This document shows positions 29,901 to 44,900 of a stretch of DNA of 64,000 nucleotides, in pieces. Each line of letters starts with the position of its first letter. The first letter of the stretch is position 1. The translations under genes were made by a program, and so were the position numbers. The notes below the pieces were generated by a model. It did no database searches. It saw nothing but the letters and a program-made list of their open reading frames with translations, and was not told the DNA's origin. This DNA comes from Saprospiraceae bacterium (GTDB lineage: Bacteria; Bacteroidota; Bacteroidia; Chitinophagales; Saprospiraceae). Location of the stretch: assembly GCA_016710115.1 (NCBI GenBank), contig JADJLN010000002.1, forward strand, positions 496,001 to 560,000, read 5' to 3'.

Positions 29901-32900
29901 CGGACGGTTCATGTCCGGATGCATACACACTGACCCGCACCTGGATTGCCATTGATAATTGTGGTAATGCAAATACACATGTGCAGAAGGTATCTGTAGA
30001 GGATACGACACCACCTGTATTTGATAACAAGCCAGTGGACATCACCGTAGAATGTGATGCTGTTCCAACTGCAGAAGTGGTGACAGCCCAGGACAATTGT
30101 GACCTGGATGTCGATGTGACTTATAATGAGATCAAGACGGATGGTTCATGTCCCGGATTCATACACACTGACACGTACCGGATTGCCATTGATAATTGCG
30201 GCAATGCCAATACACATGTTCAGAAAGTATCTGTAGAGGATACAACACCCCCAGTATTTGACAACAAGCCAGTGGACATCACCGTCGAATGTGATGCTGT
30301 TCCAGTTGCTGAAGTGGTGACAGCCCAGGACAATTGTGACCTGGATGTCGATGTGACCTACAATGAGATCAAGACGGATGGTTCATGTCCGGATTCATAC
30401 ACACTGACCCGTACCTGGATTGCCATTGACAACTGCGACAATGCAACTACGCACACTCAAAAGGTATCTGTAAAGGATACGACACCACCTGTATTTGACA
30501 ACAAGCCAGTGGACATCACCGTCGAATGTGATGCTGTTCCAGTTGCTGAAGTTGTGACAGCACAAGACAATTGTGACCTGGATGTCGATGTCACGTACAA
30601 TGAGATCAAGACGGATGGTTCATGTCCGGATTCATACACACTGACACGCACGGATTGCGATTGATAATTGTGGAAACGCAACGACGCATGTGCAGAAGGT
30701 GACTGTGGAAGACACCACACCACCAGTATTTGACAACAAGCCTTCGGATATTACAGTCGAATGTGATGCGGTTCCAGTTGCGGAGGTTGTGACAGCACAA
30801 GACAATTGTGATCTGGATGTGGATGTCACGTACAATGAGATCAAGACGGACGGTTCATGTCCGGATTCTTACACACTGACCCGTACCTGGATTGCTATTG
30901 ATAATTGTGGCAATGCAAATACACATGTGCAGAAGGTATCTGTAGAGGATACGACACCACCTGTATTTGACAACAAGCCAGTGGACATCACCGTCGAATG
31001 TGATGCGGTTCCAGTCGCTGAAGTGGTGACTGCCCAGGACAATTGTGACCTTGATGTGGATGTGACCTATAATGAGATCAAGACGGACGGAAATTGTCCT
31101 GACTCATACACACTGACACGTACCTGGATTGCGATTGACAATTGTGGTAATGCAAATACACATGTGCAGAAGGTATCTGTTGAGGATACTACTCCGCCTG
31201 TGTTTGATAACAAGCCTGTGGACATCACCGTCGAATGTGATGCTGTTCCAGTTGCTGAAGTAGTGACAGCCCAGGACAATTGTGACCTGGATGTCGATGT
31301 CACGTATAATGAGATCAAGACGGATGGTTCATGTCCGGATTCGTACACACTGACACGTACCGGATTGCCATTGATAATTGCGGCAATGCCAATACACATG
31401 TGCAAAAGGTATCTGTTGAGGATACTACTCCGCCTGTGTTTGATAACAAGCCAGTGGACATCACCGTCGAATGTGATGCGGTTCCAGTTGCAGAAGTGGT
31501 GACAGCCAGGACAATTGTGATCTGGATGTTGATGTGACGTACAATGAGATCAAGACGGATGGTTCATGTCCGGATTCATACACACTGACCCGTACCTGGA
31601 TTGCCATTGATAATTGTGGCAATGCAAATACACATGTGCAAAGGTCACGGTAGAGGATACTACGCCTCCTGTATTTGACAACAAGCCAGTGGATATCACC
31701 GTCGAATGTGATGCAGTTCCAGTTGCAGAAGTGGTGACATGGATTGCGATTGATAATTGTGGAAACGCAACGACCCATGTGCAGAAAGTAACTGTTGAAG
31801 ACACGACGCCACCAGTATTTGACAACAAGCCAGTGGACATCACCGTCGAATGTGATGCGGTTCCAGTTGCAGAAGTTGTGACGGCCCAGGACAATTGTGA
31901 CCTGGATGTCGATGTCACGTACAATGAGATCAAGACGGATGGTTCATGTCCGGATTCTTACACACTGACCCGTACCTGGATTGCTATTGATAATTGTGGA
32001 AACGCAACGACGCATGTGCAGAAGGTGACTGTGGAAGACACGACGCCACCAGTATTTGACAACAAGCCAGTGGACATCACCGTCGAATGTGATGCGGTTC
32101 CAGTCGCTGAAGTGGTGACAGCCCAGGACAATTGTGATCTGGACGTGGATGTGACGTACAATGAGATTAAAACGGACGGAAATTGTCCTGACTCATATAC
32201 ATTGACCCGCACCTGGATAGCCATTGATAATTGTGGTAATGCAAATACACATGTGCAAAAGGTCACGGTAGAGGATACTAGGCCTCCTGTATTTGACAAC
32301 AAGCCAGTGGATATCACCGTCGAATGTGATGCCGTTCCAGTTGCAGAAGTGGTGACAGCCGAGGACAATTGTGATCTGGATGTCGATGTCACGTATAATG
32401 AGATCAAGACGGACGGTTCATGTCCGGATTCATACACACTGACACGTACGGATTGCCATTGATAATTGCGGCAATGCCAATACACATGTGCAAAAGGTAT
32501 CTGTTGAGGATACTACTCCGCCTGTGTTTGATAACAAGCCTGTGGACATCACCGTCGAATGTGATGCGGTTCCAGTTGCAGAAGTGGTGACAGCCCGGGA
32601 CAATTGTGATCTGGATGTTGATGTGACGTACAATGAGATTAAGACGGACGGAAATTGTCCTGACTCATATACATTGACACGTACGGATTGCGATTGATAA
32701 TTGTGGCAATGCAACGACCCATGTTCAGAAAGTAACTGTTGAAGACACGACGCCACCAGTATTTGACAACAAGCCAGTGGACATTACCGTCGAATGTGAT
32801 GCGGTTCCAGTTGCTGAAGTGGTGACTGCCCAGGACAATTGTGACCTGGATGTCGATGTCACGTACAATGAGATCAAGACGGATGGTTCATGTCCGGATT

Positions 32901-35900
32901 CTTACACTCTGACCCGTACCTGGATTGCGATTGATAATTGTGGAAACGCAACGACCCATGTGCAGAAAGTAACTGTTGAAGACACGACGCCACCAGTATT
33001 TGACAACAAGCCAGTGGACATCACCGTCGAATGTGATGCGGTTCCAGTTGCAGAAGTTGTGACGGCCTGGACAATTGTGACCTGGATGTCGATGTCACGT
33101 ACAATGAGATCAAGACAGATGGTTCATGTCCGGATTCATACACATTGACCCGTACCTGGATTGCGATTGATAATTGTGGAAACGCAACGACGCATGTGCA
33201 GAAGGTGACTGTGGAAGACACGACGCCACCAGTATTTGACAACAAGCCAGTGGACATCACCGTCGAATGTGATGCGGTTCCAGTCGCTGAAGTGGTGACA
33301 GCCCAGGACAATTGTGATCTGGACGTGGATGTGACGTACAATGAGATCAAGACGGACGGTAATTGTCCTGACTCATATACATTGACCCGTACCTGGATAG
33401 CCATTGATAATTGTGGCAATGCAAATACACATGTGCAAAAGGTATCTGTAGAGGATACGACACCACCAGTATTTGATAACAAGCCTGCGGATATCACCGT
33501 CGAATGTGATGCTGTTCCAGTTGCAGAAGTGGTGACAGCCCAGGACAATTGTGATCTGGATGTGGATGTGACGTACAATGAGATCAAGACGGACGGTAAT
33601 TGTCCTGACCTGCTATACATTGACCCGTACCGGATTGCTATTGATAATTGTGGCAATGCAAATACACATTTGCAGAAGGTATCTGTTGAGGATACTACTC
33701 CGCCTGTGTTTGATAACAAGCCTGCGGATATTACAGTCGAATGTGATGCTGTTCCAGTTGCTGAAGTAGTGACAGCCCAGGACAATTGTGACCTGGATGT
33801 GGACGTGACTTACAATGAGATCAAGACGGATGGTTCATGTCCGGATTCATACACACTGACACGACCGGATTGCGATTGACAATTGTGGTAATGCCAATAC
33901 ACATGTTCAGAAAGTATCTGTAGAGGATACTACTCCGCCTGTGTTTGATAACAAGCCAGTGGACATCACCGTCGAATGTGATGCGGTTCCAGTTGCAGAA
34001 GTGGTGACAGCCCAGGACAATTGTGATCTGGATGTTGATGTGACGTACAATGAGATTAAGACGGACGGAAATTGTCCTGACTCATATACATTGACACGTA
34101 CCTGGATTGCGATTGATAATTGTGGCAATGCAACGACCCATGTTCAGAAAGTAACTGTTGAAGACACGACGCCACCAGTATTTGACAACAAGCCAGTGGA
34201 CATTACCGTCGAATGTGATGCGGTTCCAGTTGCTGAAGTGGTGACTGCCCAGGACAATTGTGACCTGGATGTCGATGTCACGTACAATGAGATCAAGACG
34301 GATGGTTCATGTCCGGATTCTTACACTCTGACCCGCACCGGATTGCGATTGATAATTGTGGAAACGCAACGACCCATGTGCAGAAAGTAACTGTTGAAGA
34401 CACGACGCCACCAGTATTTGACAACAAGCCAGTGGACATCACCGTCGAATGTGATGCGGTTCCAGTTGCAGAAGTTGTGACGGCCCAGGACAATTGTGAC
34501 CTGGATGTCGATGTCACGTACAATGAGATCAAGACGGATGGTTCATGTCCGGATTCTTACACTCTGACCCGTACCTGGATTGCGATTGATAATTGTGGAA
34601 ACGCAACGACGCATGTGCAGAAGGTGACTGTGGAGGATACAACACCTCCGGTATTTGACAACAAGCCAGTGGACATCACCGTCGAATGTGATGCGGTTCC
34701 AGTCGCTGAAGTGGTGACAGCCCAGGACAATTGTGATCTGGACGTGGATGTGACGTACAATGAGATTAAAACGGACGGTAATTGTCCTGACTCATATACA
34801 TTGACCCGTACCTGGATAGCCATTGATAATTGTGGCAATGCCAATACGCATGTGCAAAAGGTATCTGTAGAGGATACGACCCCACCTGTGTTTGACAACA
34901 AGCCAGCGGATATCACAGTCGAATGTGATGCCGTTCCAGTTGCAGAAGTGGTGACAGCCCAGGACAATTGTGATCTGGATGTGGATGTGACGTACAATGA
35001 GATCAAGACGGACGGTAATTGTCCTGACTCATATACATTGACCCGTACCTGGATTGCGATTGATAATTGTGGAAATGCCACAACCCATGTGCAGAAAGTT
35101 ACCGTTGAGGATACGACACCTCCAGTGTTTGACAACAAGCCAGTGGATATCACCGTCGAATGTGATGCTGTTCCAACGGCAGAAGTGGTTACGGCTACGG
35201 ACAATTGTGATCTTGATGTAGATGTGACGTACAATGAAGTGAAGACGGATGGCAATTGTCCGGACTCCTATACGCTGACACGCACTGGATCGCGATTGAT
35301 AACTGTGGCAACGCCACGACTCATGTCCAAAAAGTGAGTGTCGAAGACACGACACCTCCAGTGTTTGACAATAAGCCAGCGGACATCACCGTCGAATGTG
35401 ATGCAGTTCCTGTTCCAGAAGTGGTAACGGCTACGGACAATTGTGACTGGATGTTGATGTGACGTATAATGGAGATCAAGACGGACGGAAATTGTCCTGA
35501 CTCATATACGTTGACCCGTACCTGGATCGCGATTGACAACTGTGGAAATGCGACGACCCATGTGCAGAAGGTAACGGTAGAGGATACGACGCCACCTGTG
35601 TTTGACAATAAGCCAGCAGATATCACAGTTGAATGTGATGCCGTCCCAGTTGCTGAAGTGGTGACGGCTACGGACAATTGTGACCTGGATGTTGATGTGA
35701 CGTATAATGAGATCAAGACGGACGGAAATTGTCCTGACTCATATACGTTGACCCGTACCTGGATTGCGATTGATAATTGTGGAAACGCAACGACGCATGT
35801 GCAGAAGGTAACGGTAGAGGATACGACGCCACCTGTGTTTGATAACAAGCCAGCGGATATCACAGTCGAGTGTGATGCCGTTCCACAGCCACTTGTGGTG

Positions 35901-38900
35901 ACCGCACATGACAATTGTGACCTGGATGTCGATGTGACGTATAACGAAGTGAAGACGGATGGATCATGTCCGGATTATTATACACTGACTCGCACATGGA
36001 TTGCGATTGACAATTGTGGCAATGCCGCAACCCATGTGCAGAAGGTAACGGTCGAGGATACGACCCCGCCGGTGTTTGACAACAAGCCGGCAGATATCAC
36101 TGTCGAATGTGATGCCGTCCCAGCTGCTGAAGTGGTGACAGCCACAGACAACTGTGATCTGGATGTTGATGTGACGTATAACGAAGTGAAGACTGACGGT
36201 TCATGCCCGGATTATTATACTCTGACACGCACCTGGATTGCCCTGGATAATTGTGGCAATGCAACAACGCATGTTCAGAAAGTTACAGTTGAGGATACTA
36301 CTCCGCCTGTGTTTGACAACAAGCCTGCGGATATCACCGTCGAATGTGATGCCGTTCCAGTTGCAGAAGTGGTGACCGCCCAGGACAATTGTGATCTGGA
36401 TGTGGATGTAACTTATAATGAGATCAAGACGGACGGTAATTGTCCTGACTAATACATTGACCCGTACACGGATTGCGATTGATAATTGTGGCAATGCAAA
36501 TACACATGTGCAGAAGGTATCTGTTGAGGATACTACTCCGCCTGTGTTTGATAACAAGCCTGCGGATATTACAGTCGAATGTGATGCCGTTCCAGTTGCG
36601 GAAGTTGTAACTGCCCAGGACAATTGTGACCTGGATGTGGACGTGACTTACAATGAGATCAAGACAGATGGCAATTGTCCGGATTCTTACACACTAACCC
36701 GTACCTGGATTGCGATTGATAATTGCGGTAACGCAACAACCCATGTCCAGAAAGTCAGTGTTGATGATACAACACCACCTGTATTTGACAATAAGCCTGT
36801 AGACATCACTGTAGAATGTAGTGAAGTGCCCCAACCAGAAGTTGTGACGGCCCAGGACAATTGTGATCTGGATGTACAAGTGACATTCAATGAGATCAAA
36901 ACAAATGGTTCTTGTCCTGACTACTATACACTGACCCGTACTTGGATCGCAATTGATAATTGCGGTAATGCCTCCACCCATGTCCAAAGGTGACCGTAGA
37001 AGACACTACACCTCCTGTATTTGACAATAAGCCAGTCGACATTACTGTCGAATGTGATGCGGTAACAGTACCCAGAAGTTGTGACGGCACAGGACAATTG
37101 TGATTTGGATGTTACGGTTACATTTAATGAAGTGAAGACTGACGGTTCATGTCCTGATTACTATATATTGACCCGCACCTGGATAGCGATTGATAATTGT
37201 GGAAACGCAGCGACGCATGTGCAGAAGGTGACTGTGGAAGACACTACTCCACCTGCTGGATAACGAGCCTGCAGATATCACCGTTGAATGTGATGCGGTT
37301 CCAGTCGCTGAAGTGGTGACTGCCAAGGACAATTGTGATCTGGATGTCGATGTGACATACAACGAAGTGAAGACGGATGGTAACTGTCCTGATTCATATA
37401 CATTGACCCGCACCTGGATTGCGATTGACAATTGTGGAAATGCAACGACGCATGTTCAAAAGGTGAGTGTAGGAGATACAACACCACCAGTGTTTGACAA
37501 CAAGCCTGCTGATATCACTGTCGAATGTGATGCTGTTCCAGTTGCAGAAGTTGTGACTGCTCATGATAATTGTGATCTGGATGTCTCCGTCACTTATAAT
37601 GAGGTGAAGACGGATGGTTCATGTCCTGATTATTATACACTGACCCGCACCTGGATTGCTATAGATAATTGTGGCAATGCATCTACTCACGTCCAGAAAG
37701 TAAGCGTGGAGGATACGACACCACCTGTATTTGACAATAAGCCAGTGGACATTACTGTCGAATGTGATGCTGTTCCGGTTGCAGAAATTGTGACTGCCAA
37801 GGACAATTGTGATCTGGATGTCGATGTGACCTACAATGAGGTGAAGACGGACGGTTCATGCCCGGATTATTACACACTGACTCGTTCCTGAAAGTGAATG
37901 TCGTTGATACGACTCCGCCAGTCTTTGACAACAAGCCTGCAGATATCACCGTCGAATGCGATGCTGTTCCACAACCTCCTGTTGTAACAGCTCATGACAA
38001 TTGTGATCTGGACGTTCAAGTCACTTACAACCAGGTGAGAACAGACGGTTCATGCCCTGATTATTACACTGACTCGTACCGGATTGCTCTTGATAATTGC
38101 GGAAATGGAACGACTCATGTGCAAAAGTAACAGTAGAGGATACAACACCTCCGGTGTTAAATAATAAGCCTGCGGACATTACTGTAGAATGCGATGCTGT
38201 TCCAGTTGCCGAAGTTGTGACAGCAACGGACAATTGTGATTTGGATGTTCAGGTGACATACAATCAGGTGAGGACGGATGGTTCTTGCCCTGATACATAC
38301 ACATTGACCCGCACCTGGATTGCGATTGACAATTGTGGAAATGCAACCACGCATGCACAAAAGGTGAAGGTTCAGGATACGACTCCGCCAGTATTTACCA
38401 GTACGCCAATAAATATTACTGTTGAGTGTAATGGTATTCCACCGGTACCACCTGTGCAAGCCACAGATAATTGTGACACAGATGTACACGTCACCTATAA
38501 TGAGGTGCTGACTGCAGGGTCATGTGCGAATAATGGTACACTGACCCGGACCTGGATTGCCATCGATAATTGCGGCAATGCAACAACTCATGTGCAACAG
38601 GTGACCATCGAGGATACAACTGCCCCTACATTTGACAATGCTCCGGCAAATATTACTGTTGAATGTGACCTGGTACCTAATCCTCCAACAGTAACAGCAT
38701 CAGACAATTGTGACTTGGACGTACAGGTCACATATGCTCAGGTCAAAACCGACGGACCATGTCCCGATAGTTATACGTTGGCCAGAACATGGATTGCCAC
38801 TGATGAGTGTGATAATAAATCAACACACACACAAATTGTTACCGTTCGCGATACCAAGCCACCAGTATTCACAAACAAGCCTGCAAATATTACAGTTGAG

Positions 38901-41900
38901 TGTGATGTGGTCCCAGATCCACCGGTTGTAACGGCTACAGACAATTGCGATCAAAATGTGGTGGTCTCTTTCAATGAGGTTCGCACAGATGGTTCATGTC
39001 CGGATACATATGTCCTGACACGTACCGGATTGCAATTGACAATTCAGATAATCCTAGCACTCACAATCAAAAGTGACTGTTCGCGATACGAAGTCTCCTG
39101 TATTCGACAATAAGCCAGCAGATATTACAGTAGAGTGTGACGCCGTTCCGGCTCCACCGACCGTAACTGCTACGGATAATTGCGATCAAAATGTCACAGT
39201 GACATTCTCCGAGGTGCGTACGGATGGCTCATGCCCTGATTCGTATATTGACTCGCACATGGCTCGCATTGGATAATTGTGATAATCCGGCTTCTCATGT
39301 TCAGAAGGTAACTGTTCGCGATACAAAGGCTCCAATCTTCCTGACCACGCCTACAGATCTGACCGTGAATTGCGATGAAGTACCACCGTTGTTTACCCGG
39401 AAGTGGATGACAATTGTGATTCAGATGTTCTGGTGACATTGGCGGAAACTGTTCTGCGAAATTGCACAAACAGCATCATTATTCAGCGTGTTTGGACAGC
39501 GAAGGACAACTGTGGAAATTCAGCTCAGGTAAGCCAGAAAATCACAACCGAGGATACAGAACCTCCCGTATTAATTGGTGTACCTGCTGACAATACAATC
39601 GAATGTGGAGTGGAAGACATTCCACCAGTACCAGTTGTCACAGCAACGGATAATTGTGATTTAGTTGTTTCAGTTGTCTTTGCAGAAGTTATTATTGATG
39701 GCACGTGCCCAGGAAATTATACGGTTATTCGCACCTGGACAGCATCAGACAACTGTGGAAATACAGCTTCTGACCAACAGAATATCTATGTTGGAGATAA
39801 TAGTGCTCCTAGCTTTGTGAATCCTCCTGCAAATGTGACGGTCGAATGCGATGCTGTTCCAGCTCCATTGACAGTTACTGCTGAGGATGCTTGTGATGAT
39901 GACATCAATGTAACGTTCACTGAAGTTCGCCAGGACGGAACATGCCCTGATGCATATACGCTTGTCCGCACATGGACTGCTACGATAATTGTGACAATGC
40001 CAGTACGCACACACAGCGTGTTACGGTTAAAGACACAACACCTCCGGTATTGAATCAGAAACCAGCAGATATTACAGTTGAATGTGATCAAGTCATTGCC
40101 GTACCAACAATTACGGCTACGGACAATTGTGATCTGAATGCGACGGTGACTTATGCAACAGCAATTACACCAGGGAACTGTGCAGGTAATTATGTTGAAA
40201 CAAGAACCCTGGATAGCGTTGGACAATTGTGATAATCCAACAACACATGTTCAAAAGATCACTTACCGGGATACAAAACCACCGGTATTCACTACTACGC
40301 CAACGGATATCACTGTGGATTGCAGCAATGTGACTCCCGCAGAAGATCTGCAGGCTATTGATAATTGCGGAACGGTATTCATTGCATTTAATGAAGCATT
40401 CCTGCCGTATTTGTGCGGGGAATTACACCCTCACTCGTACATGGTCAGCAGTAGATGATTGTGGGAATGAGACTACCATCCAGCAAGTGGTTGTTGTGAC
40501 AAAACAACAGTGCACCTACCTTTGATAATGTCCCAGCAAATGTGACTGTGGAATGTGATAATATTCCAACAGTACCAGTTTTGACAGCAGACAATGATTG
40601 TGGTGCGAACGTTGATGTTGATTTTACAGAAACTCGCATTGATGGTACATGTCCGGATAGCTACACGTTAGTTCGTGTTTGGACGGCTTCTGATGATTGT
40701 GGAAATACCGCAAAAGTCACGCAGAATATTACTGTTCGTGATACAAAAGCTCCTGTATTTACATTCAAGCCGACCGATGTATCAGTCGAATGTAACGCAG
40801 TGCCAAATGCTGCTGTATTGACAGCAAACGATAATTGTGATGCCAATGTGACGATCACATTCAATGAGGTGAAAACTCCTGGCCAGTGTACAGATAGTTA
40901 TACGCTGACCCGTACATGGATCGCAATTGATAATTGTGATAATGCGACAACGCACGTTCAGAAAGTTACTGTCACGGATAAAACTCCACCTGTTCTTTCG
41001 GCCATCCCAACGGATGTGACTGCGGAATGTGGTGAGATTAACATTCTGGCGTGCCAACTGTAACGGCCACAGATAATTGTGATGTATCAGTTGATGTCAC
41101 TTTCACAGAAACGAAAGTGGACGGCGTTTGTCCGGACAGTTATACGTTGACCGGTTGTGGACGGCCACGGATAACTGTGGTAATACTGCTACTGGTCAGC
41201 AGACCATTTCTGTTGGAGATAATACACCTCCAGTATTTACGGTAACTCCATCTGATCTGACGGTGGAATGCAGTGCTGTGCCACCGGTCGCTAATGTTAC
41301 CGCGACGGATAATTGCGATGTCAACGTTACTGTTACCTATAATGAAGTGAAAACAAATGGTACATGCACAGACAGTTATGTACTCACTCGAACATGGGTT
41401 GCAATTGATAATTGTGACAATGCAAACACACATGTTCAAAAGGTTACCGTTCGCGACACAACCAAGCCAGTTCTTGTCGGTGTTCCAGCGGATGTGACTG
41501 CAGAATGTGGAGCAATTAATATTCCAACAGTTCCAACTGTGACGGCCACGGATAATTGTGATTTGAGTGTAACGGTGTCATTCGTCGAAACGACAATTGA
41601 TGGAGGTTGCCCGGATAGTTATTCCATTATTCGTCGTTGGACAGCAACGGATAATTGTGGAAACAGTACCAGTGCAGAACAAACAATTTCTGTTGGGGAC
41701 AATACGCCTCCAGAATTTACAAATGTTCCAAACAATGTGACTGTAGAGTGTGATGCAATTCCAGGTGCAGGTACGATCGTTGCAACGGATAATTGTGACA
41801 ATGCTGTCGCAGTATCCTACAATGAAGTCATTACCCCTGGAACTTGTGAGAACCAGTATACCATTACTCGGACTGGATCGCTATTGACAATTGCGATAAT

Positions 41901-44900
41901 GCAAATACGCAGATTCAAACGATCACGGTTCGCGATACGAAGCCACCAGTATTGGTCGGTGTTCCCGGCGATGTCACTGCTGATTGTGGATCGAATAATG
42001 TACCGCCAGTTGCAATAGTTGCAGCAACGGACAATTGTGATGTCAATGTTTCTGTTGTGTACAGTGAGACGAAAATTGATGGTAGTTGCCCGGATAGTTA
42101 TACTCTCGTCCGGAAGTGGACAGCTACAGATAATTGCGGTAATTCTGCAACGGGTGTACAGAACATCCAGGTTGGTGATTCCTCCCCTCCAGTATTTACA
42201 ATTACACCAACAGATGTGACTGTAGAATGTGATGCCGTTCCTGGTGCTGCAACAGTTACTGCTACTGATGATTGTGATGTCACTGCAACCGTTACGTATA
42301 ATGAGGTGAAGACACTCTGGTAATTGTGTTGACAGTTATGTTCTGACCCGCACTGGTCGCCATAAACAATTGTGATAATGCAAGTACACGTACAGAAAAT
42401 CACAGTTAGCGATAAGACACCTCCTGTCTTGGTTGGTATTCCGTCCGATATCACAGCAAACTGTGACGGTGGAAATATTCCACAGCCTGCAGTGGTCACG
42501 GCTACTGACAATTGTGACAACAGTGTTCAAGTAACCTTTGTAGAAACGAAGGTGGATGGCACTTGTCCGGATAGCTACACATTGAACAGAGTATGGACTG
42601 CGACCGATAATTGTGGCAACACAGTTTCTGGTAAACAGACCATTTCTGTGGGTGATGTAACACCTCCTGAATTTGTGTCGACCCCAGTTGATTTGACTGT
42701 TGAATGTGATGGTGTGCCTGTACTGGTTGGCGTTCCAACGGACATTACTGCGAACTGTGATGGAGGAAATATTCCTCCTGTGCCAACCATCACGGCGACG
42801 GATAATTGCGACAACAGTGTCACTGTAACATTTGTGGAGACACAAATCGATGGCACTTGCCCGAATAGCTTTACGCTTATCCGGACATGGACTGCTACCG
42901 ATAATTGTGGCAATTCCACGAGCGGCAAACAAGAGATTTCAGTCGGTGATACAACACCTCCTGAATTTGATACGGATCCAGTTGATCTGACTGTGGAGTG
43001 TGATGCAGTGCCTGGTGTGGATGCAGTAACTGCTACCGATAATTGTGATCCGAATGTCACTTGTGACCTATAGTCAAGTGACGACACCGTACATGTGAGA
43101 ATCAATATACGATTACGCACCGGATCGCTATTGACAATTGCGATAATGCAAATACGCAGATCCAAACGATCACGGTTCGCGATACGAAGCCACCCGTATT
43201 GGTTGGTGTTCCAGGCGATGTCACTGCTGATTGTGGATCGAATAATGTACCGCCAGTTGCAACAGTTACAGCAACGGACATTGTGATGTCAATGTTTCTG
43301 TCGCGTACAGTGAGACGAAAATTGATGGTAGTTGCCCGGATAGTTATACTCTCGTCCGGAAGTGGACAGCTACAGATAATTGCGGTAATTCTGCAACGGG
43401 TGTACAGAACATCCAAGGTTGGGATTCCTCCTCCAGTATTTACAATTACACCAACAGATGTGACTGTAGAATGTGATGCCGTTCCTGGTGCTGCAACAGT
43501 TACTGCTACTGATGATTGTGATGTCACTGTAACCGTTACGCATAATGAGGTGAAGACACCTGGTAATTGTGTTGACAGTTATGTTTCTGACCCGCACTTG
43601 GGTCGCCATAGACAATTGCGATAATGCAAGTACACATTACAGAAAATCACAGTTAGCGATAAGACACCTCCTGTCTTGGTTGGTATTCCGTCCGATATCA
43701 CAGCAAACTGTGACGGTGGAAATATTCCACAGCCTGCAGTGGTCACGGCTACTGACAATTGTGACAACAGTGTTCAAGTAACCTTTGTAGAAACGAAGGT
43801 GGATAGCACTTGTCCGGATAGCTACACATTGAACAGAGTATGGACTGCGACCGATAATTGTGGCAACACAGTTTCTGGTAAACAGACCATTTCTGTGGGT
43901 GATGTAACACCTCCTGAATTTGTGTCGACCCCAGTTGATTTGACTGTTGAATGTGATGGCGTGCCAAACCAGGCAAATGTTGTTGCAGTGGATGATTGTG
44001 ATGCCAATGTGACGGTCACATTTAATCAGGTGATCACAAATGGAGCCTGCACGGATAGTTATGTGATTACACGAACATGGATTGCTATTGATAATTGCGC
44101 CAATGCAAATACATGTCCAAAAAATCACAGTACGCGATACAAAACCTCCTGTACTGGTTGGCGTTCCAACGGACATTACTGCGAACTGTGATGGAGGAAA
44201 TATTCCTCCTGTGCCAACCATCACGGCGACGGATAATTGTGACAATAATGTCACTGTGACATTTGTAGAAACACAAATCGATGGCACTTGCCCGAATAGC
44301 TTTATGCTTATCCGGACATGGACGGCCACTGATACTGTGGCAATTCCACGAGCGGCAAACAACAGATTTCAGTGGGTGATACAACGCCTCCTGAATTCGA
44401 TACAGATCCTGCCGATCTGACTGTGGAGTGTGATGCCGTGCTGGCGTGGATGCAGTAACTGCCACAGATAATTGTGATCCGAATGTTACGGTGACTTACA
44501 GCCAGGTGACTACACCAGGAACATGTGAGAATCAATATACGATTACACGGACCTGGATCGCCATTGATAATTGCGATAATGCAAATACGCAGATCCAAAC
44601 GATTACGGTTCGCGATACAAAGCCACCCGTATTGGTTGGTGTTCCAGGCGATGTCACTGCTGATTGTGGAGCAAACAATGTTCCACCTGTGGCGACAGTG
44701 ACGGCGACGGACAATTGTGATTTGAATGTCTCAGTGATATTCACGGAAACCAAAATTGATGGTGCTTGTCCGGATAGTTATACACTTACCCGCCTTTGGA
44801 CTGCCACCGATAATTGTGGCAATTCAAGTACAGGTAAGCAGACCATTTCTGTTGGTGATGTGACACCACCAGTGTTTACTAATAAACCTGCCGATGTCAC

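Larger units (their letters stand above)
27874..38375 (+). repeat. HYR-like repeat block C (about 45 units of 237 bp)
   Basis: About 45 near-identical units of 79 residues: DTTPPVFDNKPVDITVECDA, V-P-V-A-E-V-V-T-A-Q-D-N-C-D-L-D-V-D-V-T-Y-N-E, T-D-G-S-C-P-D-S-Y-T-L-T-R-T-W-I-A-I-D-N-C-G-N. Four cysteines per unit. Variants at the second position (V-D-I or A-D-I or S-D-I) and after N-C-G-N recur every six units. One unit (about 31701-31844) lacks exactly 93 bp in frame. Confidence 0.9.

Noticed and set aside
29437..35914. Long minus-strand open frames over block C (up to about 250 codons, serine/threonine rich)
   Set aside because: They are exact antisense shadows of the repeat codons, have no start context and show no independent domain.
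21982..38375. Regular 237- and 246-bp repeats as a CRISPR or satellite array
   Set aside because: Units are far too long, lack unique spacers and encode conserved protein repeats on the plus strand.
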